Shown: positions 52,387-62,239 of the stretch, one piece after another
Layout: the number at the start of each line of letters is the position of its first letter
Position numbering within the stretch: position 1 is the first letter of the stretch
Origin: Argyresthia goedartella
Taxonomy: Eukaryota; Arthropoda; Insecta; Lepidoptera; Argyresthiidae
Direction: 5' to 3'
DNA: 64,000 nt
Assembly: GCA_949825045.1 (NCBI GenBank)
Contig: OX463813.1
Span: 4,960,001 to 5,024,000, forward strand
Made by a program: the position numbers and the translations under genes
The notes under the pieces: generated by a model
What the model saw: only the letters and a program-made list of their open reading frames with translations
What the model was told of the DNA's origin: nothing
The model's database searches: none

Positions 52387-52604
52387 TATATGTCACCGGA
52401 AAATAATACGATCCGCAAGTTTATAAATTTCCTAATTTTTTTTCCGCAAGTTTATAAATATACTAACCTAACCTAACCTAACCTAACCTAACCTAACATA
52501 ACCTAACCTAACCTAACCTAGCCTAATATAATCTAGAAGGAAGTTTATAAATTTCCTAGGAAATTTATAAACTTGCGGATCGTATTATTTTCCGGTGACA
52601 TATA
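52387..52604. mobile_element. MITE with 48-bp perfect inverted ends and telomere-like centre
   Basis: Left arm 52387-52434 and right arm 52557-52604 are exact complements (TGTCACCGGAAAATAATACG within). The motif GCAAGTTTATAAAT is repeated twice on the left and, inverted, twice on the right. Between the arms lies a (TAACC)n block. TA-rich flanks do not allow a clear target duplication call. Confidence 0.88.
52463..52527 (-). repeat. Interstitial telomere-type repeat (TTAGG)n
   Basis: About 12-13 units of TAACC (complement of TTAGG with one register), with one TAACA and one TAGCC variant. TTAGG is the standard insect telomere repeat. Here it sits inside a MITE and does not mark a chromosome end. 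Confidence 0.88.
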
Positions 52605-52663
52605 CATACATTAATTTTTCCTGACTTTTATGTTATCGCTTTCACTTTAATGCCCTTTAATAT

Positions 52664-52924
52664 ACAGGATGTAACAGAAAGGTGTAGTCGTATTTAAGGG
52701 GGTTGTCAGGGACATGATTCTGAGCAACTTTCACTATGAGACCGATTTGATCGGAGCAACTTTATTTTTCACTACTCTATACAAATCAGCTGAACGCCCG
52801 GACCAAAACATATGGAGGAATAAAAAATAAAGTTGCTCTGATCAAATCGGTTTCATAGTAAAAGTTGCTCAGAATGGTCTCCCTAACAACCCCCTAAATT
52901 ATGACTGCACCTTTCTGTTCCTGT
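52664..52924. mobile_element. Foldback MITE family R (best copy)
   Basis: The 261-bp element folds nearly end to end: ACAGAAAGGTGTAGTCGTAT, GGGGGTTGTCAGGGACATGA, TCTGAGCAACTTTCACTATG at the left, with the complementary series on the right. Relatives are at 36020, 37670 and 18838. Confidence 0.8.
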
Positions 52925-52929
52925 CTAAA

Positions 52930-53479
52930 TATGTATATGTGTGCGTGCGTTCATCAAAAAAGTTGTAACGTACTACCTCCTTGACCATATTGGCTACTGG
53001 CGGATTAGCCAGTTAAAAACTAAAACTATAAAAATTCGGAAATTCGGGTCTGGAATTTCGTCTGGCAGCTGATTGTTTTTTTTTGGCAGACATTGTTTGA
53101 GCTCTGAAACGTGAGGTTGTATCTTCTGCATCAATAATTTTTGAGTCACGCCTTTAGTTGCGGCGATGGGCTAGTCCCTTTAGTACTGTAATGGAGCTGA
53201 ATGTTTAGTTGCTGTAAAGTGCAGTAGTTGATATGAAACTTCCCTACTATCCCCAATCCATGGGTAAGCATTGGTTCGTAGTTAGTCTTTCTTATTTTCG
53301 TGTATTTTATACTCTCTATGTATTTCCCTTTTCTATACAGTGTCTATTGGACTGCGGCACTCTTAGATCCTAATTACCCTAGGGCCCTCGTCGGAAGTCT
53401 CCGTGTGGGGAGCCGTCGCCTGATAGCTGGGCGCTGTAGCGCTTTTGTATTCCTATCATTCACACTGGTCTCTTTCCAG
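52930..53479. other. No recognised feature before the minisatellite
   Basis: Non-coding. It contains intron-acceptor-like tracts (ccttttctatacag at 53329; ctctttccag at 53470), but no exon could be linked to them. Confidence 0.35.
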
Positions 53480-53772
53480 GGTTCCACGCTGAGGAGTAAT
53501 ATCCTCCTGGCGCTAACGGAGCTCTGAATCGGTTCCACGCCGAGGAGTAATATCCTCCTGGCGCTAACGGAGCTCTGAATCGGTTCCACGCTGAGGAGTA
53601 ATATCCTCCTGGCGCTAACGGAGCTCTGAATCGGTTCCACGCTGAGGAGTAATATCCTCCTGGCGCTAACGGAGCTCTGAATCGGTTCCACGCTGAGGAG
53701 TAATATCCTCCTGGCGCTAACGGAGCTCTGAATCGGTTCCACGCCGTGGAGTAATATCCTCCTGGCGCTACC
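53480..53772. repeat. 51-bp minisatellite, about 5.7 copies
   Basis: Units start at 53480, 53531, 53582, 53633, 53684 and 53735 and are nearly identical. Each holds an inverted pair GAGGA/TCCTC around GTAATA. As 51 is divisible by 3, the minus strand gives an open 17-residue repeat (EPIQSSVSARRILLLSV), which I regard as a by-product of the period. A CTAATAAATG-like signal follows at about 53910. Confidence 0.92.
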
Positions 53773-53779
53773 GCATAAT

Positions 53780-54970
53780 CACTTGTTGACGTCTGGAGAA
53801 GTGGACCAGTTGGATTGAGTCTACCAAGGAGCTGAAATCTACAAATTCCCGGCGAGTCCCTATCCAGCGTTTCAACTATATCACCAATATTCGACTCACG
53901 ACCCTGTGATTAATAAATGTATCTTGAGCCTGCCAACAATCTCTTTTGGTCAGGTTAGTCTCACTGTTTCAAAGTAGCTTCTCAGTTTGACCTGTATGTT
54001 TCGCAGACAACCGCGATTATCTCGCGTTCGACTAAACCGATTTTGATGTGGTTTTCAGAAAAGTATTTGTTACATTCTAGAAACGGATTTAGTGCAAGTT
54101 GTATCAAAAATAAGGACTACCCACCAAAATACTTTTTTTAAATACGGTGTGTGACACCATCTTCCCGCCTTTTTGCTCGCCTCGCCATGTCTTCACGTGA
54201 TGCCAGGCTGACTCCAAGAAGGTTGCATGTTTTTGTGTGAAACCTCCATGTGGTAACGTGGTACTTAGTAGCTTAGGTGTAAGTTTAAAATATTTTTTGG
54301 TGTTTCATTAATCTAAAATATGTAGTATAACACGTCGTTTTTGCAGTAACTTATTATATATTTTTGATGTACATATTATGCCTATAAAAACAGCATATAT
54401 GAAATTTATGGCGATTTTGTTTTTTTTTGGCCAACTCCTTTCTTTGTGTTTGAGTGAGCTGTGGCGCTGTGACCTCTTTCTCGCATAAGGTGATACGCAA
54501 AAAATATGGCTTTTTTCCGAATTTTTCATTCACTCCACCGTGAAGTCATCTACAGATTTGATTTTTGGGTTAACGTTTATTCAGTATTTGATTAAGATTC
54601 TCACTAAAGGAAAACGCGATTGGATGAAATTTTCTCGATAGAATTTAATTACGAAAATACCTCTAAATTGTTTTCTTTTTTCCTGTAATTCTGAAATCTT
54701 AACTAAGTAATTTAATTACGGAATTGCATTCAAAATGTGGATATTATTTTTTCCTGTAATTCTGAAATCCTAACTAATTGCATTGTGGAACTGCGTTCAA
54801 AATGTATATATTATGTATTCGTAAAATATCATAGCGTAGTGTATTGTTAAACAATTTTTTTGTGGTTTAGCGCTACGTTATGTCATTTTTCCCCGATTCC
54901 GTCCCTCTCACACTGCGGGTCTTTCCGCCTAGAGTAACGGGGACCTATACACGGACGAGGTATCGCCATA
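53780..54970. repeat. Non-coding; inverted partner of the 41555 repeat at 54550-54970
   Basis: CATTTTTCCCCGATTCCGTC, CCTCTCACACTGCGGGTC and CGGACGAGGTATCGCC (54890-54970) are the complement of 41560-41640. CTGTAATTCTGAAATC is repeated at 54686 and 54758. The first part (53780-54540) shows no recognised feature. Confidence 0.6.
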
Positions 54971-55084
54971 GCACAAAGAAACTTGGCGTAAACTGTACAA
55001 TAGACTAGCGCTTAGTCAGAATGAATAAAGCAAAGTATATATATAACCATGTAGATAAGTGACCAAAACAATCAGACATCCCCT

Positions 55085-55490
55085 TCGGAGCACTTGTACT
55101 ACCAGCCACTACTACTGGTAGTACAAGTGAGACTAGTTTGTTCCACTTGTACTACCAGTGGTACAATTGAGATATGGTTTCTGGGCTTGGTGTCCCAATT
55201 GCACTACCAATGTCAAAAAAGTGACACCTGTTGAAATAATGACAGCAGCACAAAATAATAAGTTTATATTATAAGGAGTTGCACCTCTGCCACCCCATCT
55301 GAGAAAGGCAGAGGACTATGGTACGTATCGATTGAGTATGATTTATTGGGTATATGTAAATGGTAGTACAGATGGGACACCAATCCCAGACACCTTTTTC
55401 CAATAGTACCACTGGTAGGACAACTGGGACAAACTAGTCCAACTTGTACTACCAGTAGTACAGGCTGGTAGTACAAGTGGTCCAGAGGGT
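55085..55490. mobile_element. Foldback element with CACTTGTACTACCAG iterons
   Basis: Arms of about 130 bp are inverted (55085-55215 and 55355-55490). Each arm itself contains several copies of CACTTGTACTACCAG or its complement CTGGTAGTACAAGTG. The centre is AT-rich. It encodes no protein and no related copy was seen in the window. Confidence 0.8.
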
Positions 55491-55573
55491 AGACATCTTC
55501 TGCCTCATGATACATTCATACACAGCCTTACGTTGCTTCTGGCCCCACAAGTTTTTTTCTTTGATAAACCTTT

Positions 55574-55770
55574 GGTGACGACCTCTGTGGCGCAGCGGTT
55601 GTGGCTCTGCCTACCATGCGAGAGGTCACGGGTTCAATCCCCGGCTGGGGATAGAAGAAAAAAACACAGGTATTGGATGTTTATTTGTGTGTGATGTCGC
55701 TGTTTCTGGTTCCCACGACACAGAGTATCCCAGTGTGGGGCCAGAAGCAATGTATATGCCTGTTTAGAAA
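55574..55770 (+). mobile_element. SINE family S3, full length
   Basis: GACCTCTGTGGCGCAGCGGT head, GGGTTCAATCCCCGGCTGGG B box, tail to CCAGTGTGGGGCCAGAAGCA. This is the best preserved S3 copy here. Confidence 0.82.
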
Positions 55771-56042
55771 TGTTAAAATGTGGATGTTAGTTACCCGCAC
55801 TGAGCCAGCGCGGTGGAGTTTGGCTCAATCTTACTTGTAGGGGTCCGTGCTTTTCTCCAGCTCCACAGAGAGCTGTGGGGACATTTCTGGGCTACTTTAT
55901 TATTTTTATAATAATAATAATAATAAAGCCTTGCTTATTCCTTAATAATAAATTACAAATACATTTTTACATTTTCGATTTTAACTAAGATATTTGATAT
56001 AAAAAGTTATTTCATAATATAAATATGGATTAATTATTATTG
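55771..56042. other. Non-coding, with (TAA)n microsatellite
   Basis: AATAATAATAATAATAAAG at 55910-55927. Otherwise featureless. Confidence 0.6.
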
Positions 56043-56303
56043 TATACTACTCAAAAGAAAATAGGGGCCACTAAGTATTTTGATTGCTACGTGAAAAATA
56101 TAGTAAACAGTAATGTATATTTATTAAAATAACATGTAACAAGGCTTTTGTTTTAACTTATGCTAATAACCATTTAATTGTGTAGTCAATTGTTTCACTT
56201 ATTTCAATTAACATGAAATTAGTCCATTGTCAACAGCAAAAACTAAACAGAAACTCTTTGCAAAACAAAACAAAAACTGACACAAGCTGTTTTTTTTAAT
56301 GGT

Positions 56304-57243
56304 TTAGTAACGGGTGTGTCCTCCTCTCCTGTTTTCACACTCCTGGAGCCTTGAATGCATACTCTCGATTAAGTTTCTGATGTTTTCATCAGGTATCTCT
56401 TCCCACGCACGTTTCAGAGCATCCATAAGCTGTTGCTGGTTGTGAACCTCTTGCTCATGCTCCCTAACCCTTCGTTTTAATTGGTCCCACATATGCTCTA
56501 TTGGATTTAAATCCGGACTATACGCTGGCCATGGTAGGACACGAAAATGGGAGTGATCCAGTACAGTCTGAGTGGCCCGAGCTGTGTGTGGGCGGGCATT
56601 GTCATGCATTAACCAGAACCCTGACCCCACTCTCTGTGAGAATGGAATCACATGAGGCCTGATGACTTCATCGATGTACCGTTGTGCAGTTACTGTGCCT
56701 TGATTTAAGAAAACCAGCTCAGTTTTGCCTTGTAAGCTAATCCCAGCCCAAACCATCACACTAGGACCTCCAAAGCGGTCAATTTCCTTGATGCAGACAT
56801 CGGAAAATCTCTCACCCTGTCGTCTCCATACTCTTATCCGCCGATCATCACTACAAAGCTTCACTTTACACTCATCTGTGAAGAGCACCATACCCCATTG
56901 ATTCATGCTCCAATCTGAATGTTCGCGGCAAAAACTTAAACGATTTCCACGTTGAACCCTAGATAAAGGAATTCGTACTTCTCGGCGTCTGGACCTTTGC
57001 TGGTCTTCATGCAGTCGATTACGTATCGTTTGGTCACTAACACGAGTCCCCGTTGTCAACCGTAGGCGATTTTGTAACTTACGTGCCGTCACAGAGCGCT
57101 CTCGACGGGCACTCAATCGGATGTAGCGATCCTCTTGTGCCGTAGTCGCTCGCACCCTGCCCGATCCAGGCCTTCTTGCAACACTGCCAGTCTCTTGGAA
57201 CCGATCCCACACATTGTGGATGGCTCGGCGAGAGAAACCCAAC
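56304..57243 (-). pseudogene. Tc1 transposase, C-terminal 312 codons
   Basis: Starting at LGFSRRAIHNVWDRF it has the second half of the first helix-turn-helix, a GRPR-like hook (PGSGRVR), a second HTH, then the catalytic core: D123 (FTDECK), D214 (HDNARPHTA) and E249 (SPDLNPIEH), 34 residues between the last two, so DD34E as in Tc1. It ends RRGGHTRY with TAA at 56304. The first 32 codons are on the other side of the LINE (62239-62145). The frame across the join is uninterrupted, so the gene was intact when hit. Confidence 0.9.
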
Positions 57244-57444
57244 GAAAAAACCCATTTTTTTCTTGGAGGGTAGTCCTAACTACAAGTCATATTTAGTAGC
57301 TCCCTAATTTTAAATTCATTAAAAATACAATAAGTAATCTGTATGAATATTTATTAATAGAATACTGACCTTGACTCTCACCAATCACATTTTCAATTAT
57401 TTATCTTACATTAACACTTAAATAACACAAACATCCTTGCAACA

Positions 57445-58215
57445 ATGGATCTGCATGCTGAGCTGGCAAAAAACATGGAAAACATTGTTAAGTCCTTCGG
57501 AGAGCGGATGGACAGATATGAAAATGAGCTGCATGCAGCTACACCTGCTCCTGCCCCGAAGAACATGGCTAGCCTGGCAAGTGAGTTTTCAAATTTCAAA
57601 GTCCTCATATGGAAGTGCCTTGCCATGCTAAAATCACAGTTGACGCTCTTGACACTGGGATTAGACCGGCATGAGACAGCCTCCAGGCGGAAGGTGCTGC
57701 TGGTGCATGGTGTGCCTGAAGTAGCTGATGAAGAGCCAGGAGCTGTTTTGAGGTTATTACTCACTGACCAACTTAAGGTGTCGGACGAGTGCATTGGTGC
57801 TGTCAGTGTGGTCCACCGGCTAGGTGCTAAGGGGGCGAAAACCAGACCCCTGCTTGTTCGCTTCTCAACAGTGGCAGCCCGTAGCAAGGTGTGGGGACTG
57901 AAAAAGGCGCTCAAGGGTTCGGGCACAACTGTGACCGAATTTCTGACAAAAACGCGCCACCAAGTCTTCGCAGCGGCGCGCAGGCACTTCGGGATGAGCA
58001 GCGTCTGGACCTCCGAAGGCAGGATCATCGTTGCGCTGCCAGACAAGTCACGTCACAAAGTTGAGTGCATGGGTGACCTACAGCCGCTGACGTCTAGGTA
58101 TCCGAGTAAGGACGTCCTGCCGCCATCATCCGACTCGGCAAAGAAGCCTGCAGCGAGCGTGAACTCCAGCGCCATCAAGACCGTCACGACCAGGAAGGGT
58201 GCTCAAGCTAAGTGA
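57445..58215 (+). CDS. LINE ORF1 protein (256 aa)
   Basis: Residues 1-75 are helical and could form a coiled coil (MDLHAELAKNMENIVKSFGE). From about residue 79 an RRM-like block follows (RRKVLLVHGVPE ... HRLGAKGAKTRPLLVRFST), then SKVWGLKKALKGSGTTVTEF and WTSEGRIIVALPDKSRHKV, the layout of L1/CR1-type ORF1 RNA-binding proteins. The C-terminal 45 residues are Ser/Lys-rich. It would coat the LINE RNA. There are no zinc knuckles. It is open and undamaged. Confidence 0.8.
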   Translation: MDLHAELAKNMENIVKSFGERMDRYENELHAATPAPAPKNMASLASEFSNFKVLIWKCLAMLKSQLTLLTLGLDRHETASRRKVLLVHGVPEVADEEPGAVLRLLLTDQLKVSDECIGAVSVVHRLGAKGAKTRPLLVRFSTVAARSKVWGLKKALKGSGTTVTEFLTKTRHQVFAAARRHFGMSSVWTSEGRIIVALPDKSRHKVECMGDLQPLTSRYPSKDVLPPSSDSAKKPAASVNSSAIKTVTTRKGAQAK

Positions 58216-58809
58216 GGTGGTCGCATCTTCACAAGACCACTTATATCACAGGTATCATTCCACGAGGCGACTATTTTATCCGACAACTGTGAGGTAGTCC
58301 GCAATATCCATTGTCCAACCAATCCATTTCTATCGGTGTGTGTAAAGTTTTTGTTTCGACACTCTGACTAAAGGTGTATGTAGTGCTTATGTGGTTTTTA
58401 TTTCATCAGCTGTCATCTGTCAATTTGAAGCAAAGACGTATGGTTCGTGGTTTGTGTCTTTTCATTTTCGGATGTACGGACCGGACGGCCGCGGCCATTG
58501 GTTGCGTTTCGGTTCCATTCTTGGTCTTGTTTGTTTGTTAAATTAATATATATATTTTTGCCATGCTGTGTTCGTGATAAGTAGAAGTCAGAATCCAGAA
58601 CTTATATGTGTGATTTAAATCTCTGTATTCGTCTATCTGTAGTAGTTATTGTTATTTGTTACTTGTGAGATGATATAACAAACAATCTCTTTCCTCAATC
58701 CTAGGGTGGGTCTGGGTCTAAGCATGAAGCTTATTGATTAGAAATTTTAATTAGTTTACTTTTGATTTTAGAATATTTATAACTTAATAGGTATATATAA
58801 TATTTTATA
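58216..58809 (+). other. Spacer between the two LINE ORFs
   Basis: 594 bp, AT-rich near its end, without an ORF of note. How ORF2 is translated (reinitiation or an internal start) is not evident. Confidence 0.6.
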
Positions 58810-61767
58810 TTGATAAGTATATTTATATATATGGATATTCTACCTGATCTTATTAATCAAAGTTTCCTTTCGTGTTCTTCTAGCGACGATGATTTTTTGA
58901 GTGCGGAAAGCAATGACTCCTCTATAGAGGAACCCCTATCTGTCAAAATTAAGACTGTCTTTGGTGGTGTGGAGAAAAATCTAAACATCGTACATATAAA
59001 TGCACAAAGCATCCATTCCAGCTATCCGGACCTGCTCGATGCTTTTAGTGAACAATGCGTGGACGGCATTCTTGTCTCCGAGTCGTTTCTCAAGCCCTCG
59101 CTGCCATCCTCATTGTATTCCCTTCCAGGTTACAGGCTGTACAGGAACGACAGAGTCGGGAAGGCCGATGGGGGCGTCGCTATCTATCTACGTGCGGAAA
59201 TTCCGTGCAAGGTGATCAGTGCGTCCCCTAGTCAATACTCCGAGTCTGCTGAACATCTCTTTCTCGAAATCATTCTTCACCACAACAAGGTCCTCCTCGG
59301 TGTTCTTTATAGTCCCTCTCTTCGCATCGATTATTTCGATTCCTTTGAATCACTCCTCAATGAACTGACACCACTTTATAATGATTCCCTCATTCTTGGT
59401 GATTTCAACACCTGTCTCCTTAAACACAATCCACGGTCTGCCAGACTCAAGTCCATGGTCGACTCCTTTAATCTGCATATTCTGCCGCTTGATGCCACCC
59501 ATTTCCAACCTCATTGCTCTCCCTCGCTTCTCGACATTATGATCATCTCCAATTTGGACAAGGTCGCAATACACGGTCAGCTAAGTTCTCCTTTCTCTTA
59601 TCATGACCTCATTTATCTCTCTTATAAGATAAGGCCTCTCAAGAGCAGAGCGAAATTCCTTTATATCCGGAACTTTAAGGATATCAACCATGAGTCCCTT
59701 TTGTCTGATGCCATGTCTATTGACTGGTCCCCTGTCACTACCAGTAAGACTGTTGATAATAAAATCGCCAATTTTAATTCTATAGTCCTGGGTCTCTATG
59801 ACAAGCACGCACCTTCAAAAAAAGTGAGGGTTAAACACCACCCTGCCCCTTGGCTAACAGACACTATTAAGTGCCTAATGGCCAAGAGGAATAGAGCCAA
59901 GTGTAGATACCGCAAGAATCCGACAGATGATAATTTCCTCTCTTACAAATGTCTTCGCAACCGTTGCAACCGTCTCTGTCGCGATGCTAAACGTCGGCAC
60001 ATACACGAATGCATTGAGAACTACACTCCAGCTCAGGTGTGGAAATTCCTGAGAACGCTTGGTGTAGGTAAGGCCCGGGACCTACATGCTGGTAATGTAG
60101 ATCTCAACGGTCTCAACCAGTTTCTTTCTACCCCGCCTGTTGTGATGGATCCCACTGTCAAACAAGCCACGCTTCAGAGCCTGCGCTCTAAGTCCTTACC
60201 CAACACCACACCATTCAACTTGAGTAATGTTGGAATCGATGCGGTCAAGAAGGCGCTATTGGCAGTCAATTCGAAAGCTGTAGGCGATGACAAAATTTGC
60301 CTTAAAATGCTACTGACAATCCTTGAACTATTACCAGCAATAACACACGTTATTAACTTTTCTTTAGCTAATGGTGTCTTCCCCACAGTGTGGAAGAAAG
60401 CTCTAGTCATCCCACTACCCAAAACCTCCAGTCCCACCTCCTTTAAAGAGTACCGTCCCATTTCAATCCTGCCCATCCTCTCCAAAGTCATTGAGACCAT
60501 TGTCAATAACCAGCTTTCCTACTACCTCTCCTCAAACAACCTGCTAAACACGTTCCAGTCAGGATTCCGACCGGGTCATAGCACCGTCACGGCTCTGCTG
60601 AAAGTCACAGATGACATCCAGCTAGCCATGGACCGCAAACAGCTTTCCGTGTTGGCTTTACTTGATTTCAGTAGTGCCTTCAACAGCGTAGATTTCGACA
60701 TTCTCGTTGAGCTTCTCAGATCCCTGAACGTCTCTTCCTTCTCTGCCAGCTGGTTCGACTCTTATTTGAGGGATCGGCAACAGCGAATCAGGACGGAAGA
60801 GACATCCACTGAATGGTGTGACCTCCTGTCAGGCGTCCCTCAAGGTGGTATTCTTTCTCCTCTTCTATTCTCGATTTTCATAAACTCCATCTCGGACATC
60901 CTGTCTTCTTCATATCATCTTTATGCTGATGATCTCCAGATTTATCGCCACTTCTCTCATAACGATGTAAACTCTGCTGTGGAGGCATTGAACGCTGATC
61001 TGGAGGGGGTGAGAAGCTGGGCTTCATCCTTCGGACTCCTGGTTAACCCGAGCAAGTCCCAGGCCATGATTATAGGCACCAGACAATCTCTTAACTTGTT
61101 GCAGCAACAGCCCATTCCACCTGTCACTTTTAATGGTACCACAATCGTGTATAGCGATAAAGCTAAAAACCTGGGTCTTATCTTCGACAACCAGCTGTCC
61201 TGGTCATCGCATTTCAATGAGGTCAGTCGACGAGTATTTGCTACTTTTCACTCTCTCAGGAAACTTCAGTACTTTTTGCCTCGACAGACCAAAATCACTC
61301 TCGCTCAGTCTCTCCTTCTACCTCTCATCGATTATGCTGATGTCTGCTGGGTCAGTGCTAACGAAGAATTACTGAACAAACTCGAACGACTTCAAAATCT
61401 CGGGATTCGGTTTATCTTTGGGCTGCGCAAATACGACCATGTATCACAGCATCGCAAAGAGCTGAAGTGGCTGCCAATACGTCTTCGTCGGGATACTCAC
61501 ATCCTCAACATCCTCTACAACATTTTACGCAATCCACGCTATCCAACCTTCTTACGAGACCGTTTTCCATTTCTTTCTTCCAGCAGGCCTCGGAGAACTC
61601 ACGCGCTTTCGATGCTCACAACCCCACAGCATAACACCGCGTCCTATGAGCATGGGTTTAGATTCCGGGCCATTCAATTGTGGAATGCACTCCCCTGCAC
61701 TATCAGAGACAGTCCTTCTCTTAATATATTTAAAAGTCGCGTGAAGAAGCATTACCTTTCTCTTTAG
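58810..61767 (+). CDS. LINE ORF2: endonuclease-reverse transcriptase (985 aa), intact
   Basis: The N-terminus may start at 58810 or at the second Met (MDILPDLINQ, 58831). Residues from about 58 on form an AP-like endonuclease: NIVHINAQS, the catalytic-type Glu in LVSESFL, GDFN at 197 and SYHDL near 266 (usually S-D-H, here S-Y-H-D). The RT follows: YRPISILPILSKVIE, SGFRPGHST, LLDFSSAFNSVD (D619), GVPQGGILSPLLFSIFIN and YADDLQIY (YADD at 705-708). A post-RT region has LPLIDYADVCW and ends RVKKHYLSL. All known catalytic motifs are present and no stop interrupts them, so this copy may be able to move. It acts by nicking the target and priming cDNA synthesis there. Confidence 0.93.
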   Translation: MISIFIYMDILPDLINQSFLSCSSSDDDFLSAESNDSSIEEPLSVKIKTVFGGVEKNLNIVHINAQSIHSSYPDLLDAFSEQCVDGILVSESFLKPSLPSSLYSLPGYRLYRNDRVGKADGGVAIYLRAEIPCKVISASPSQYSESAEHLFLEIILHHNKVLLGVLYSPSLRIDYFDSFESLLNELTPLYNDSLILGDFNTCLLKHNPRSARLKSMVDSFNLHILPLDATHFQPHCSPSLLDIMIISNLDKVAIHGQLSSPFSYHDLIYLSYKIRPLKSRAKFLYIRNFKDINHESLLSDAMSIDWSPVTTSKTVDNKIANFNSIVLGLYDKHAPSKKVRVKHHPAPWLTDTIKCLMAKRNRAKCRYRKNPTDDNFLSYKCLRNRCNRLCRDAKRRHIHECIENYTPAQVWKFLRTLGVGKARDLHAGNVDLNGLNQFLSTPPVVMDPTVKQATLQSLRSKSLPNTTPFNLSNVGIDAVKKALLAVNSKAVGDDKICLKMLLTILELLPAITHVINFSLANGVFPTVWKKALVIPLPKTSSPTSFKEYRPISILPILSKVIETIVNNQLSYYLSSNNLLNTFQSGFRPGHSTVTALLKVTDDIQLAMDRKQLSVLALLDFSSAFNSVDFDILVELLRSLNVSSFSASWFDSYLRDRQQRIRTEETSTEWCDLLSGVPQGGILSPLLFSIFINSISDILSSSYHLYADDLQIYRHFSHNDVNSAVEALNADLEGVRSWASSFGLLVNPSKSQAMIIGTRQSLNLLQQQPIPPVTFNGTTIVYSDKAKNLGLIFDNQLSWSSHFNEVSRRVFATFHSLRKLQYFLPRQTKITLAQSLLLPLIDYADVCWVSANEELLNKLERLQNLGIRFIFGLRKYDHVSQHRKELKWLPIRLRRDTHILNILYNILRNPRYPTFLRDRFPFLSSSRPRRTHALSMLTTPQHNTASYEHGFRFRAIQLWNALPCTIRDSPSLNIFKSRVKKHYLSL

Positions 61768-62144
61768 AAATATAGGTAGTATGTATGTATTTATTAGTAT
61801 ATTTATTTAAAAATTATATATATTTATATAGTATTTATGTTTAGCATGTACGAGTATATTATATGATATTTATGTAAGCCCTCGTATATTTAGTTAATAT
61901 TGTTTTATATTAGTTATTTAGATATAACATATATCTAACCATATGTTAGTTATTTAGATATGTACTAAATTATATTGTTGTACACATTGTCACCCCTGCT
62001 CAGCAATCGACCATTCCCATCCTAATTTGGTTTGCTGGAAGAGATCTCTTATTAGAGATAAGCTCGCCTTTGTACACTATTTTTATGTAAGTCTTGTTGT
62101 CCATATATTAGTTGTGTGCAATAAAGAAATTTTGAAAAATTTTT

Positions 62145-62239
62145 GAAAAAGCTACAGACCGCTGTGAATGACCTTCAGAAATCAATGTAACGGCTCTGGT
62201 GGCAGTAATGATATCCATATGCCTTCGTTGACGTGGCAT
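62145..62239 (-). pseudogene. Tc1 transposase, N-terminal 32 codons
   Basis: The ATG at 62239 starts MPRQRRHMDIITATRAVTL and the piece runs to HSQRSVA, the first helices of the DNA-binding domain. The LINE begins here; the frame resumes at 57243. Upstream, 62240-62487 is the transposon's 5' UTR. Confidence 0.85.

Larger units (their letters stand above)
57250..62144 (+). mobile_element. CR1-like LINE, apparently full length
   Basis: 4.9 kb with a 195-bp 5' UTR, ORF1, a 594-bp spacer, ORF2 and a 3' UTR with the GCTGGAAGAGATCTCTTATT tail motif, ending CAATAAAGAAATTTTG and A-rich repeats. GAAAAA on both sides (57244-57249 and 62145-62150) is the likely target duplication; A-runs blur the exact edge. 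It lies in the transposase gene of a Tc1 element. Confidence 0.88.

Noticed and set aside
52463..52527. A true telomere end
   Set aside because: Only about 65 bp of TTAGG-type repeat, enclosed by the arms of a MITE and followed by 11 kb of other sequence.
53374..53742. 122-codon minus ORF with a 17-residue repeat
   Set aside because: It is produced by a 51-bp minisatellite whose period is divisible by 3. It has no domain and no gene context.
57411..58046. 211-codon minus ORF opposite the LINE ORF1
   Set aside because: Antisense shadow of ORF1; the plus frame has the RNA-binding pattern and the correct element context.
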